DNA of 64,000 nt from Paraclostridium ghonii (GCF_030815085.1 NZ_JAUSWG010000008.1); one strand, 5' to 3'. Positions 50,876 to 59,995 are shown, counted from the first letter of the stretch. The notes: generated by a model not told the origin, from the letters alone. Made by a program: numbers and translations.

Positions 50876-52033
50876 ATGAAAAATTATACATTAATAACGC
50901 CGTGTTTTTTCGGTATAGAAAAAACTTTAAAAAATGAAATATCAAATTTAGGTTATGAAATAATAAAAACTGAAGATGGAAGAGTAACATATAAAACAGA
51001 TGAAAAGGGAATAGCGATGTCTAATATATGGCTAAGAACTGCAGAAAGAGTTCTTTTAAAAGTTGCTGAGTTTGAAGCTAAAACTTTTAACGATTTATTT
51101 GAAAGTACAAAAGCTATAAATTGGGCTAAATATATTCCATATGGAGGAGAATTCCCGGTATCAAAAGCATCTTCAATAAAATCTAAGTTATTTTCAACTT
51201 CAGATATACAGTCTATTGTAAAAAAAGCTGTAGTTGAAAGTTTAAAAAGTAGTTATCAAGAAGATGGAATGTTACCAGAAACTAAAGAAAAATATTCAAT
51301 ACAAGTTTTTATTCATAAAGATATAGTAACTATAACGTTGGATACAAGTGGAATGGCACTTCATAAAAGAGGGTATAGAGAAGTATCAACAGAGGCTCCT
51401 TTAAGAGAGACTATGGCATCAGCTATGGTGCAATTGACACCTTGGCAACCAGGTAGAATATTAGTAGACCCTATGTGTGGTTCAGGAACTATTGTAATAG
51501 AAGCTGCTATGCTAGGTCTAAATATGGCTCCTGGTCTTAATAGAGAGTTTATATCTGAAAAATGGACTACTATGGATAAAAATATATGGTGGGATGCAAG
51601 AAAAGAAGCATTTGATAAAATGAATACAGATGTAGACTTTAAAATTTATGGATATGACATAGATAAAGAGGCTGTTATGATAGCTAAAAATAATGCAGAA
51701 CTTGCAGGAGTAGAAGACTACGTAGAATTTAAAGTTTTTAATGCTAAAAACTTTGAAAGTGAAGAAAAGTTTGGATTTATAATTACAAATCCTCCATATG
51801 GAGAAAGATTAGAAGACAAACAAACTGTAAAAAAATTATATAAAGACTTAGGATATGCATTTAAAGCACTTAAAACTTGGTCTTATTATATGGTCACTTC
51901 ATATGAAGACTTTGAAAATGCATTTAATAAAAAAGCGACAAAAAAGAGAAAATTATATAATGGTAGATTAAAGACATATATATATCAATATATAGGACCT
52001 AAGCCACCTAAATATATGAATAATAACAAATAA
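50876..52033 (+). CDS. THUMP-domain class I SAM-dependent rRNA methyltransferase (YpsC/RlmL-N-like)
   Basis: A 385-residue protein. The N-terminal ferredoxin-like and THUMP part (about 1-155: LITPCFFGIEKTLKNEI, TFNDLFEST) recognises RNA, the SAM site is DPMCGSGTIVIEAA near 205, and IITNPPYGERL near 305 is the N-methyltransferase NPPY motif. It is the half-length form corresponding to the N-terminal m2G half of gamma-proteobacterial RlmL. AGGAGGAAGGC precedes the ATG, and it is 9 nt after larE, so the two are co-transcribed. Confidence 0.9.
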   Translation: MKNYTLITPCFFGIEKTLKNEISNLGYEIIKTEDGRVTYKTDEKGIAMSNIWLRTAERVLLKVAEFEAKTFNDLFESTKAINWAKYIPYGGEFPVSKASSIKSKLFSTSDIQSIVKKAVVESLKSSYQEDGMLPETKEKYSIQVFIHKDIVTITLDTSGMALHKRGYREVSTEAPLRETMASAMVQLTPWQPGRILVDPMCGSGTIVIEAAMLGLNMAPGLNREFISEKWTTMDKNIWWDARKEAFDKMNTDVDFKIYGYDIDKEAVMIAKNNAELAGVEDYVEFKVFNAKNFESEEKFGFIITNPPYGERLEDKQTVKKLYKDLGYAFKALKTWSYYMVTSYEDFENAFNKKATKKRKLYNGRLKTYIYQYIGPKPPKYMNNNK

Positions 52034-52090
52034 GTACAAGCCCTCTTAAATATAAATATATTATAGTTATAAATTTAAGGGGGTATATAG

Positions 52091-52489
52091 ATGCGATTAT
52101 CAGCTAAAAAAAGTAATAAAGTTCAACCTAGGAAAAAAACTAATAAAAATAAAAGTAAAGTAAAAGAAGTATCTAAAGAAGAAGTAGTATTAAATGATAT
52201 TATGGATAAGGAAGACAAAGAGGCTGAAATAGTATTAAATGATTTAGTTCCAGATAGAGAAAAATCAAAATATGGAATTAAACCTAACTCAAACACTAGC
52301 CATAAAAAAAATGGGATTAAATTAAATTTAAATTTATTTCCCAAAAACAATAAAGTTAATTCATCTAACAACAAGTCTAGAAATAATAAAGTTATAAAAA
52401 ATGAAGAATCAACAAAAACTAAAGAGTCTGAAAAAATTAAAGAAGGCGAATGTAAAGTTGTAGAAGAAGTGCATAATTCACAAGAGTAA
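52091..52489 (+). CDS. Lysine-rich low-complexity hypothetical protein
   Basis: A 132-residue, highly charged and probably disordered protein dominated by Lys, Asn, Ser and Glu. It contains no recognised domain, membrane span or signal. A duplicated EIVLNDL/EVVLNDI segment appears around residues 33-50. AAGGGGG lies before the ATG, and it sits between the methyltransferase and a hairpin, so expression is plausible. Function unknown. Confidence 0.6.
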   Translation: MRLSAKKSNKVQPRKKTNKNKSKVKEVSKEEVVLNDIMDKEDKEAEIVLNDLVPDREKSKYGIKPNSNTSHKKNGIKLNLNLFPKNNKVNSSNNKSRNNKVIKNEESTKTKESEKIKEGECKVVEEVHNSQE

Positions 52490-52493
52490 AAAC

Positions 52494-52535
52494 TTCAAAA
52501 CAAGAGCTTATTTAAATTTAAGCTCTTGTTTTGAA
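52494..52535 (+). terminator. Hairpin terminator
   Basis: A 17-bp perfect inverted repeat (TTCAAAACAAGAGCTTA and complement) with an 8-nt loop; the downstream T tract is interrupted. Confidence 0.7.
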
Positions 52536-52566
52536 AATTTTAAATTAACTTAAGGATGTGTAGACT

Positions 52567-53193
52567 ATGAGTCAAGAATTAACTTTTAAAGAAATTAGTA
52601 ATCATTTAATACAAGATGAAAGACCTTCTGTGTATATAAGAGAAAGACTTTTAAATAGTAGTTATGATTTTGAACTTAAAGAAAAACTTTTAAAGCTTGA
52701 AAAAATAGAACAAAACCCTAAATATCACCCAGAAGGAAATGTTTTAAATCATGTAATGTTAGTTTTAGATAATGCAGCTAAAATAAAGAAACTTTCCAAT
52801 GATCGATTAGCTTTTATGTGGGCAGCATTACTTCACGACATTGGAAAACTTACAACTACTAAAGTTAGAAAAGGTAGAATAACTTCTTATAATCATGACA
52901 TTGAAGGAGAAAAAATTTCTAAGCAAATTTTGGACAAACTTACAGATGATAAGGATTTAAAATACAAAGTTTCTAAATTAGTTAGATATCATATGCAACC
53001 ATTATTCTTTGACAAGAATTTACCATTTTTCAGCTACAAAGATATGTTAAATGAAGTTGATTATAATGAGGTTGCGTTAATATCTATGGCAGATAGATTA
53101 GGTAGAGGTAATATTACTAGTGAAATTAAGGGAAAAGAGCTAGAGAATTTAGAAAAATTCAAAGCTTATTTAAAAACTAGAGAGGAAAAATAA
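52567..53193 (+). CDS. HD-domain phosphohydrolase
   Basis: A 208-residue protein. His in GNVLNHVMLVLDNA, then the HD pair in AALLHDIGKL, then YNHDIEG and VRYHMQP give the full HD metal site. It is related to the C-terminal HD region of tRNA nucleotidyltransferases. It may hydrolyse 2',3'-cyclic phosphates or nucleotides. The stop codon abuts the ATG of the lipoprotein gene (TAAATG), so they are translated from one mRNA. Confidence 0.85.
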   Translation: MSQELTFKEISNHLIQDERPSVYIRERLLNSSYDFELKEKLLKLEKIEQNPKYHPEGNVLNHVMLVLDNAAKIKKLSNDRLAFMWAALLHDIGKLTTTKVRKGRITSYNHDIEGEKISKQILDKLTDDKDLKYKVSKLVRYHMQPLFFDKNLPFFSYKDMLNEVDYNEVALISMADRLGRGNITSEIKGKELENLEKFKAYLKTREEK

Positions 53194-54555
53194 ATGAAGC
53201 TATTTAAATTAATTGTATTGGTTTTACTTGCAGGATTTTTTAATGTAGGATGTACAAGCACGGAATCCCCTGAACAATTAATAGAGAAGCCGATATATAA
53301 TGAGCAAAAGCAAAAGTTAAAAGATAATATAGAGAATTCTTTAAAAGGATCAAAACCTTTGTTGCCTAAAAACTCTTCAGACGTATCAGTTATAAATGAA
53401 GTTGATTTAGACAAAAATGGAACAAAGGAATTAATTGTATTTCAAAAGAAAGAAGATATAAATGAAAACAATAGTAACGTTGGATTTTCTATTATGAATT
53501 ATGGTAAAGATAGTGTGTATTCAGTTATAGATGAATATTTAATTAAAGGGGAAAGTATTGAGTATGCAAATTTTTATGATTTAGATAATGATGGAAATAA
53601 AGAAATAATACTATTAACTAAAAATGGAAATAAGACTAATCTAGATATATGTCAATTTAAAAATGATAAAATAACTAGACTTTATAGACTTGATCAAAGT
53701 TGGATAAAAGATTCAGATGGATATACAGATATAAAAGTATATATAGGTAATCTTGATGATGATGGAATACAAGATATTATTATATACAGCTTAAATCCAG
53801 AGACACATAAAATGATAGTCAGTCTTACATATTTTGATGAATATATAAGGCTTAAAGATTACACAACAATAGATGATGTTAAAAGTTTAGATAATGTATA
53901 TGTAGATATAAAGAAGGTTAGAAAAGATAAAAAAGGAATTATTGTAGGATATAAGTCCTTTGCAGGAAATGACTCCTATATTACTCAAATTCTATATTTA
54001 AGGGAAAATAAATTACTAAAAGCATTTAATGAGGATGATATAAGAACAAGAAATAAATATTATATGCCTCCGGAAAATATCGATAAAGATAAAGATGGCG
54101 TAGTTGAAATACCTATAATTAATGATAATACAGGGTCAAATAATAAAAAAGCGTCTGCTAATGTTAGCTGGTATAGTTGGAATGGAAAAGAAAATGAACA
54201 ATCAAACTTAGTGTTTGTAAGTCAAATTTATTATAATTATGAAAATAACTTTAAATTTCTTATACCTAATAATTTAGCTAATAAAATATATATTGAAGAA
54301 GAGCAAAATAAATTTGATTTTATGTATTATGATGCTCAAAATTCAGAACGTATAAATTTATTTACTATTAGTAAGGCAACTAAGAACAATATTGACGAAA
54401 GTAAACGTGTTAATCCAAATAACAAAAACGCAGGATATATGATACTAGAAACTGAGAAAGAAACATATACATTGCTTGTAGATAACCCAGATATATTAAA
54501 AAAATTAAATATAACAAATGAAACAATAAAAGAATGGTTTTCACCAATTTATTAG
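53194..54555 (+). CDS. FG-GAP/VCBS-like lipoprotein upstream of a two-component system
   Basis: A 453-residue protein with a lipoprotein signal (KLFKLIVLVLLAGFF then NVGC, lipidated Cys20). At least four acidic DxDxDG/N-type repeats are spaced through it: VDLDKNGTKE, YDLDNDGNKE, GNLDDDGIQD and DKDKDGVVE, resembling calcium-binding FG-GAP blades. It lies between the HD gene and a response regulator/kinase pair, with small gaps, so it may be the extracytoplasmic input or accessory factor of that kinase. No enzymatic motif is seen. Confidence 0.75.
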   Translation: MKLFKLIVLVLLAGFFNVGCTSTESPEQLIEKPIYNEQKQKLKDNIENSLKGSKPLLPKNSSDVSVINEVDLDKNGTKELIVFQKKEDINENNSNVGFSIMNYGKDSVYSVIDEYLIKGESIEYANFYDLDNDGNKEIILLTKNGNKTNLDICQFKNDKITRLYRLDQSWIKDSDGYTDIKVYIGNLDDDGIQDIIIYSLNPETHKMIVSLTYFDEYIRLKDYTTIDDVKSLDNVYVDIKKVRKDKKGIIVGYKSFAGNDSYITQILYLRENKLLKAFNEDDIRTRNKYYMPPENIDKDKDGVVEIPIINDNTGSNNKKASANVSWYSWNGKENEQSNLVFVSQIYYNYENNFKFLIPNNLANKIYIEEEQNKFDFMYYDAQNSERINLFTISKATKNNIDESKRVNPNNKNAGYMILETEKETYTLLVDNPDILKKLNITNETIKEWFSPIY

Positions 54556-54574
54556 GTTAGAGGGAGGTAGTACT

Positions 54575-55276
54575 ATGAATGAAAAAATCTTGATTCTAGA
54601 AGATGAAATAGGGATAAGAAGTTTTGTAAGCATAAATTTAAAAAGAGAAGGGTATGATGTTATAGAAGCAGGAACTGGGCAAGAAGCAATAGATAAAATA
54701 TCAAATGAAAAAAATATATCTATAGCTCTATTAGATGTTATGTTGCCTGACATCAGTGGAATAGAAGTATGTAAGCACATAAGAAATAATTTTGACTCAG
54801 TTGGAATTATAATGCTTACAGCTAAATCTCAAGAGGAAGATAAGATAGAAGGTTTCATATCTGGAGCAGATGACTATATGGTAAAACCATTTAGTATAAA
54901 AGAATTACTTATGAGAGTAAGTGCTCTTTCAAGACGAATTAATAGAGAAGCAAATGCAAAAAATAAAAGCAGAATAGAAAGTGGACCTTTCGTATTGGAT
55001 TTAGAAAAAAGAAAATTAATTAAAAATAATTCAGAAATAGAATTAACTCCAACAGAGTTTTCTATAGTTAAGTTTTTAATAACAAATGAAAAACAATCTT
55101 TAAGTAGAGATCAAATATTAGATGAAGTATGGGGAACTAATTATCTATATGATTTCAAGATAGTTGATGTAAATATAAGAAGAATAAGAAATAAAATAGA
55201 AGATGACCCATCGAAACCTAAGTTTATACAAACGGTTTGGGGCTATGGTTACTGTTGGAGAAAGGAAGAACAATAG
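54575..55276 (+). CDS. OmpR-family response regulator
   Basis: A 233-residue protein: acidic EDE at 7-9, phospho-acceptor Asp in ALLDVMLPDISG near 54, Lys in YMVKPF, and a winged helix (LTPTEFSIVKFLI, YDFKIVDVNIRRIRNKI, VWGYGYCWR). GGGAGG lies before the ATG. The TAG stop shares a base with the GTG start of the kinase. It is part of an operon with the FG-GAP-like lipoprotein. Confidence 0.9.
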   Translation: MNEKILILEDEIGIRSFVSINLKREGYDVIEAGTGQEAIDKISNEKNISIALLDVMLPDISGIEVCKHIRNNFDSVGIIMLTAKSQEEDKIEGFISGADDYMVKPFSIKELLMRVSALSRRINREANAKNKSRIESGPFVLDLEKRKLIKNNSEIELTPTEFSIVKFLITNEKQSLSRDQILDEVWGTNYLYDFKIVDVNIRRIRNKIEDDPSKPKFIQTVWGYGYCWRKEEQ

Positions 55277-56697
55277 TGATACACTTTGAAGGACTTAGAA
55301 AAAAAATAATAAAAAACTATTTCATAATAATTATTATAACTGTAACGCTATTTGAAGGATTATTTATATTCTACGCTAAAAATTATTATTATGATTCAAT
55401 AAAAAGAACGCTTATACATCAAGCCGAAAGTACGGATAAAATATATAGTGGTTATATGGGCGATCGTTCTTTTGAACAAAAAGTTAATAATTTATATGAT
55501 AAAAAAGATATAGATAGTGATTCAAGAATGGCGTTGGAGATAATAGATAAAGATAAGAATATAATAATTGATCAATATGGATTTAAAGGTAATGAAAAAG
55601 CACATTATGAAGATGTAAAAGAAGCTCTTAAAGGTAACACGACAACCAGTACATATAGAATAAAAGAAACTGGAGAACATGTTATGAGTATATCAGTTCC
55701 TTTAAAATCTAACAATCAAATTGAAGGAGTAGCAAGATATACAGTATCTTTATACGGTATCGATAAGACTATATTCAAAATAGTTTTAGGTCTTATACTT
55801 GCAGGTGTATTTATTCTACTAATAGCTATATCTATAAGCTTAAAATTTGCGTATACATTAATTGACCCATTAAGTGAACTTAAAAAATTTGCAAATGAGT
55901 TAGCTCACGGAAATTACAATATAAAACTAAAACCTAGAGCTATAATTGATGATGAAATTGGAGAGCTTGCAGAAACTTTTGAGCATATGGCAAAAGAAAT
56001 AGATAAAAGTGAAAAATTAAAAGAAGAATTTATATCTTCGATTTCACACGAATTAAGAACTCCTTTAACGTCAATAAAAGGTTGGAGTGAAACTTTAGGT
56101 TATGAAGGAATTGGTAAAGAAGAACTAGATTTAGGATTAGGCATAATTCAGGATGAAACTGAAAGACTTATAAAACTTGTTGAAGAGTTACTAGATTTTT
56201 CAAGATTGTCATCTGATAGAATCAAACTTCAAATAGACATGGTTGATATTCAACAATTAGCAACTGGAGTAGTTAATCAGTTAAGCGTTAAAGCACAGGA
56301 AAAAAATATTTCCTTAACATATGAAGCTGAAGGAGATAATATAAATCCAATACAAGGAGATAAAAATAGATTAAGACAGGTTCTTATAAACTTAGTTCAA
56401 AACGCTTTAAAGTTTACAGAAGAGAGTGGATATGTAAAAGTTGTTGTTCATCAAAAGGAAGAATATACAACAATTAGAGTTCTTGATAATGGAGAAGGAA
56501 TAGAAGAACATAATCTAGAAAAAGTACTGGATAAATTTTTCCAAGAAAATTACAATAAAGCAGGAAGCGGTTTAGGACTTGCTATAAGTAATGAAATAGT
56601 AAAATTACATGGTGGAGAAATGAAAATACAAAGTAAAAAAGGTGAAGGCACGTGTATTACATTTACATTAAAAAATACATTGCTAGAGTCTGTATAG
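55276..56697 (+). CDS. Sensor histidine kinase (HAMP, HisKA, HATPase)
   Basis: 473 residues from the GTG at 55276, one base into the previous stop, with AAAGGAAG 7 nt upstream; the TTG at 55237 is inside the regulator gene. Span 1 at about 14-35, an extracellular domain of about 130 residues with a PAS/Cache-like pattern, span 2 near 165-190, HAMP (LIDPLSELKKFANELAHGNY), His in EFISSISHELRTPLT, then NALKF, DNGEGI and GSGLGLAIS. It pairs with the regulator upstream. Its extracellular domain may contact the lipoprotein. Confidence 0.9.
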   Translation: MIHFEGLRKKIIKNYFIIIIITVTLFEGLFIFYAKNYYYDSIKRTLIHQAESTDKIYSGYMGDRSFEQKVNNLYDKKDIDSDSRMALEIIDKDKNIIIDQYGFKGNEKAHYEDVKEALKGNTTTSTYRIKETGEHVMSISVPLKSNNQIEGVARYTVSLYGIDKTIFKIVLGLILAGVFILLIAISISLKFAYTLIDPLSELKKFANELAHGNYNIKLKPRAIIDDEIGELAETFEHMAKEIDKSEKLKEEFISSISHELRTPLTSIKGWSETLGYEGIGKEELDLGLGIIQDETERLIKLVEELLDFSRLSSDRIKLQIDMVDIQQLATGVVNQLSVKAQEKNISLTYEAEGDNINPIQGDKNRLRQVLINLVQNALKFTEESGYVKVVVHQKEEYTTIRVLDNGEGIEEHNLEKVLDKFFQENYNKAGSGLGLAISNEIVKLHGGEMKIQSKKGEGTCITFTLKNTLLESV

Positions 56698-56710
56698 AAA
56701 GAGGATAAAA

Positions 56711-57448
56711 ATGAGAAATATAAAAATCACTATTGAGTATGACGGATCAAGATATAAGGGTTTTCAAAGATTAAATGATAGCGAAAATACTATCCAGGGT
56801 AAAATAGAGTCTGTACTTAGTAAAATGGCAGATGAAAAAATAGAAATAATTGGTTCGGGAAGAACTGACATGGGTGTTCATGCACATAATCAGGTTGCTA
56901 ACTTTAAGACAAGTTCTAATTTATCTATAAAAAAAATTAATGAGTACTTAAATAAATATTTACCGGAAGACATTGTTATAAAAAAAGTTGAAGAGGTTGA
57001 GGATAGATTTCACTCAAGATATAATGTAAAACAAAAAGTTTATTTATATAAGATAAATAACTCTAAAACTCAAGATGTATTCTTAAGAAAATATAGTACT
57101 CATATAGAGAAGCCATTAGATATAGAACTGATGAAAAAAGCGAGTGAGTATCTAGTAGGAGAACATGACTTTACAAGCTTTGCATCATCTAAATCAAAGA
57201 AAAAGTCAAATGTACGAGAAATATATAGCATAACTATTAATAAAAATAAAGACATTATAGATATATTTGTAGAGGGTAATGGATTTTTATACAATATGGT
57301 AAGGATAATAGTAGGAGCCTTGATAGATGTAGGTTTACACAAAAAAACTCCTGAAGATGTAAAAATTATGTTAGATAAGAAAGATAGAAGTGAAGCATCA
57401 GATACTGCACCAGCTAAAGGGTTATACTTATATTCTGTTAAATATTAA
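56711..57448 (+). CDS. truA: tRNA pseudouridine(38-40) synthase TruA
   Basis: A 245-residue TruA. IEYDGSRYKGFQ at the N-terminus, catalytic Asp in GSGRTDMGVHAHNQVA near 53, FHSRYNVKQKVYLYKI, and EGNGFLYNMVRIIVGALIDVG are all diagnostic. It modifies U38-U40 in tRNA anticodon stems. GAGGATAAAA precedes the ATG. It lies 13 nt after the kinase and can be read through from that operon. In many Firmicutes truA stands beside ECF transporter genes; here it does not. Confidence 0.95.
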   Translation: MRNIKITIEYDGSRYKGFQRLNDSENTIQGKIESVLSKMADEKIEIIGSGRTDMGVHAHNQVANFKTSSNLSIKKINEYLNKYLPEDIVIKKVEEVEDRFHSRYNVKQKVYLYKINNSKTQDVFLRKYSTHIEKPLDIELMKKASEYLVGEHDFTSFASSKSKKKSNVREIYSITINKNKDIIDIFVEGNGFLYNMVRIIVGALIDVGLHKKTPEDVKIMLDKKDRSEASDTAPAKGLYLYSVKY

Positions 57449-57484
57449 TAATTAAGCAGCTTTTAGCTGCTTAATTTATTTTTT
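57449..57484 (+). terminator. Rho-independent terminator after truA
   Basis: ATTAAGCAGC, short loop, GCTGCTTAAT, then a T-rich tail. Confidence 0.88.
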
Positions 57485-57493
57485 GGAGGGAAA

Positions 57494-57805
57494 ATGTACT
57501 ATACATATATAATAATTTGCAAAGATGATACATATTACATAGGATATACAAGTGATATAAAAAGGAGGATGAACGAGCATAAAAGTGGAATAAACTCAAA
57601 ATATACTAGATCTAGAGGATTTAAAAATTTAGAAGCGTACTGGATTAGTAAATCACGTAGTGAGGCTATGAAGCTAGAATGTTTTTTAAAAAAGCTAACT
57701 AGGTTAAATAAAACAAAACTTATAGAGAATCCCAAACTTTTAAACGAAAAATATGGACTTAATAAAGAAAAATATATTTTAGGCGAATTAAATGATAAAA
57801 AATAG
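57494..57805 (+). CDS. GIY-YIG domain protein (YhbQ/UPF0213-like)
   Basis: A 103-residue protein that is essentially one GIY-YIG domain: YTYIIICKDDTYYIGYTSD (motif variant TYI...YIG), the Arg in KRRMNEHKSG, and the Glu in RSEAMKLECFLKKL as metal ligand. It belongs to the standalone YhbQ/UPF0213 family, linked to DNA repair in E. coli; activity here is untested. TTGGAGGG precedes the ATG. It follows truA and its terminator. Confidence 0.88.
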   Translation: MYYTYIIICKDDTYYIGYTSDIKRRMNEHKSGINSKYTRSRGFKNLEAYWISKSRSEAMKLECFLKKLTRLNKTKLIENPKLLNEKYGLNKEKYILGELNDKK

Positions 57806-57908
57806 AGGTTATATTTTTATAAAAAAGTAAATTGAATTTAAAATGAAATTAAAAACAAAGTTTAAAAAATTATATTGATTTTTGGATATGAAACTGCTAT
57901 CTTAAAAA

Positions 57909-57923
57909 TGTAAACGTTTTACT
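57909..57923 (+). promoter_or_regulatory. cre-like CcpA site before chbG
   Basis: TGTAAACGTTTTACT matches the WTGNAANCGNWNNCW cre pattern and is centred about 40 nt before the chbG start, where CcpA would block transcription. Confidence 0.65.
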
Positions 57924-57955
57924 AAAGGGTTAATGTAGAGGGGAGATGGGTATTG

Positions 57956-58705
57956 ATGACAAGTATAATAATAAATGCAGATGATTTTGGATATTGCGAA
58001 GGTGTAAATCAAGGTATAATTTCAGCACACAAAAATGGAGTCGTAACTTCTTGCAGTATAATGGCAGGAATGCCTGGGTTTAATCAAGCTATAGAACTTT
58101 TAAAAGAAAACTCAGAACTTGGTTGTGGAGTTCACATGACTTTAAGTTGTTATAAACCAGTTTTAAAGACACATAAAACCTTAGTGGATGAAAATGGATA
58201 TTTTTTTAGAAGAATAACAAAAGAAAAAGCTATAGAATTTGATTTAAATGAATTATACTTAGAGTTTTGTGCTCAAATTGATAAAGTTATAGATGCTAAA
58301 ATAGAAATAAGTCATATAGATAGTCATCATCATGTACATACACTTGAAGAATTTAAGCCTGTAATTGAAAAAATATTAAAAAAATATAAGTTACCTATAA
58401 GAGGGGGATTTGAATATGAGATTAATTATGACAAGGTGGTTCCGCTTATAGATAGTTTTTATGGGGAAAATGTAGGAATTAACTATTTTAATGATCATAT
58501 TAATGAAATAAAAAAATACATAGTTGCTGATATAATGAGTCATCCAGCTTTTGTGGATTCTTTTTTATCAAAGTCTACTTCATATTCTATACAAAGAACA
58601 ATAGAACATGAAATATTAACTTCATATGAACTTAAAAAATTTCTTGAAGATAATAATATAAGCTTAATTAATTATAAAAATATAGGAGTAAGGGAAGGGT
58701 ATTAA
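57956..58705 (+). CDS. chbG: ChbG/YdjC-family carbohydrate deacetylase
   Basis: 249 residues from the ATG at 57956 (an adjacent in-frame TTG at 57953 is possible; AGGGGAGATGGG upstream). INADDFGYCEGVNQGI supplies the metal Asp pair at 9-10, followed by CGVHMTLS and SHIDSHHHVHTLEEF with the His ligands. The family removes an acetyl group from chitooligosaccharides such as diacetylchitobiose 6-phosphate so that they can be degraded. It sits 2 nt before a PTS lactose/cellobiose IIA gene, which supports a chitobiose-type pathway. Confidence 0.88.
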   Translation: MTSIIINADDFGYCEGVNQGIISAHKNGVVTSCSIMAGMPGFNQAIELLKENSELGCGVHMTLSCYKPVLKTHKTLVDENGYFFRRITKEKAIEFDLNELYLEFCAQIDKVIDAKIEISHIDSHHHVHTLEEFKPVIEKILKKYKLPIRGGFEYEINYDKVVPLIDSFYGENVGINYFNDHINEIKKYIVADIMSHPAFVDSFLSKSTSYSIQRTIEHEILTSYELKKFLEDNNISLINYKNIGVREGY

Positions 58706-58707
58706 AA

Positions 58708-59031
58708 ATGAATGAAAAAATATTTGAAATATCATTTGGAATAATAGGTCATGCAGGAGATGCTAAAAGTACAGCACATGAAGCACTAGGGGAAGCTAAA
58801 ATAGGTAATTTTGAAAAGGCAAGAGAGCTACTAAAAGAAGCTAATGAAACCCTAACAAAAGCTCATAGATTTCAAACTGAATTAATACAAGCAGAGGCTA
58901 ATGGAGAAAAGACTGAGGTAGGGGTTGTTTTAGTTCACTCTCAAGATCACTTAATGACAACTATGAATTTCTTACAATTAGCTAAAGAATTTGTTGATAT
59001 GTATGAATTTATATATAATAAAATAGGATAG
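58708..59031 (+). CDS. PTS lactose/cellobiose-family IIA component
   Basis: A 107-residue all-helical IIA. The N-terminus IIGHAGDAKSTAHEALGEAK and the phospho-acceptor His77 in VHSQDHLM are diagnostic of the Lac family. It receives phosphate from HPr and passes it to a IIB. It is in the same transcription unit as ChbG. It is distinct from the second IIA at 60321 (similar length, clearly diverged). No IIC permease gene is in the window. Confidence 0.92.
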   Translation: MNEKIFEISFGIIGHAGDAKSTAHEALGEAKIGNFEKARELLKEANETLTKAHRFQTELIQAEANGEKTEVGVVLVHSQDHLMTTMNFLQLAKEFVDMYEFIYNKIG

Positions 59032-59037
59032 AGATAA

Positions 59038-59074
59038 AAAATAAAAGTGCTTATAAATAAGCACTTTTATTTTT
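59038..59074. terminator. Bidirectional terminator
   Basis: AATAAAAGTGCTTAT and ATAAGCACTTTTATT arms with a 2-nt centre and A/T tracts on both sides, between the IIA gene (+) and the collagen-like gene (-). Confidence 0.9.
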
Positions 59075-59076
59075 TA

Positions 59077-59967
59077 TTATTTTGAATAAGATGATTTTTT
59101 ATCTGAAGGAGCTATTTTTTTCTTATTAGGCTTGTAAGGAACAGGATTAACTTTGTTAGGAACTTCTATAGTTTCACCTTTAGGGCCTTGAGATCCTTGA
59201 GGACCAGCCTCACCTTTAGGTCCTTGAGATCCTTGAGGACCAGCCTCACCTTTAGGACCTTGAGGGCCTTGAGGACCAGCTTCACCTTTAGGTCCTTGAG
59301 GGCCTTGAGGGCCAGCCTCACCTTTAGGGCCTTGAGATCCTTGAGGACCAGCCTCACCTTTAGGACCAGCTTCACCTTTAGGTCCTTGAGATCCTTGAGG
59401 ACCAGCCTCACCTTTATCGCCCTTAGGACCTTGAACACTAGGTAATGTTAATATTTCAGAGACATTTACATTGCATAATGGGTTAATATAAACTTCTTTT
59501 CCAAAATCAACATAATCTATAGCGGATAATTTTATGCATATAGGACCTTTACCTGAAGGCGTAGTTCCATATATGCTACATGGAGTAATTTTTTTTATTT
59601 TTAGTCTTAAAATGCAGTCACTGTTAGAAAGTTTAAAACCAAGTACTCTACCTATACAACCAACTAAGTTATTATATAAATCTAAATCACAAGCATAATA
59701 AAAAAACATTTGATTATCCTTACAATGTAAATTTTTATTTCCGCAAGAATTTAAATTACAGTTTTTATTTTTACAAGAATTACAATTAAAGTTCTTGTTC
59801 TCACAAGCATTGGAATTACAATTTTTATTTTTACAAGGATCACAATCAAAAGTTTCAAGTTCAAACAAGTTTGAAGAGTATTTATTTAGATTACAATTAT
59901 TACACTCACAATACTCCGATGAACATTTTTTTTCTTTACAAAAGTTGCAGTCACATTTTTTTTGCAT
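59077..59967 (-). CDS. Cys-rich protein with C-terminal collagen-like repeat (spore/surface type)
   Basis: A 296-residue protein. Residues 1-90 are Cys/Asn/Lys-rich with repeating CKNKNCNSNAC-type units (about 24 Cys). Residues 90-180 form a beta-rich domain. Then 29 uninterrupted Gly-X-Y triplets follow, built from the 12-residue unit GPQGSQGPKGEA and its variants, and a Lys/Pro/Ser-rich tail. It has no signal peptide, as for proteins assembled onto the spore from inside the mother cell. BclA-type exosporium proteins have collagen regions but the opposite order. GAGGTG is 5 nt before the ATG. Function inferred: spore-coat or exosporium. Confidence 0.78.
   Translation of the reverse strand: MQKKCDCNFCKEKKCSSEYCECNNCNLNKYSSNLFELETFDCDPCKNKNCNSNACENKNFNCNSCKNKNCNLNSCGNKNLHCKDNQMFFYYACDLDLYNNLVGCIGRVLGFKLSNSDCILRLKIKKITPCSIYGTTPSGKGPICIKLSAIDYVDFGKEVYINPLCNVNVSEILTLPSVQGPKGDKGEAGPQGSQGPKGEAGPKGEAGPQGSQGPKGEAGPQGPQGPKGEAGPQGPQGPKGEAGPQGSQGPKGEAGPQGSQGPKGETIEVPNKVNPVPYKPNKKKIAPSDKKSSYSK
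59170..59430 (-). repeat. Collagen-like tandem repeat (29 Gly-X-Y triplets)
   Basis: 261 bp of near-identical 36-bp units plus shorter variants, coding GPQG(S/P)QGPKGEA. The similarity of the units suggests recent expansion and copy-number variability. Long open frames on the opposite strand here are side effects of the repeat. Confidence 0.9.
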
Positions 59968-59995
59968 AAAAACACCTCATATATATTTTTAATTA

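Noticed and set aside
59170..59430. CRISPR-like repeat array
   Set aside because: Units are contiguous, in frame and code Gly-X-Y triplets; there are no spacers and no cas genes.
59166..59445. Leu/Lys/Val- and Arg/Ser/Leu-rich frames on both strands
   Set aside because: They are alternative frames of the 36-bp collagen-like repeat and arise from its periodicity.
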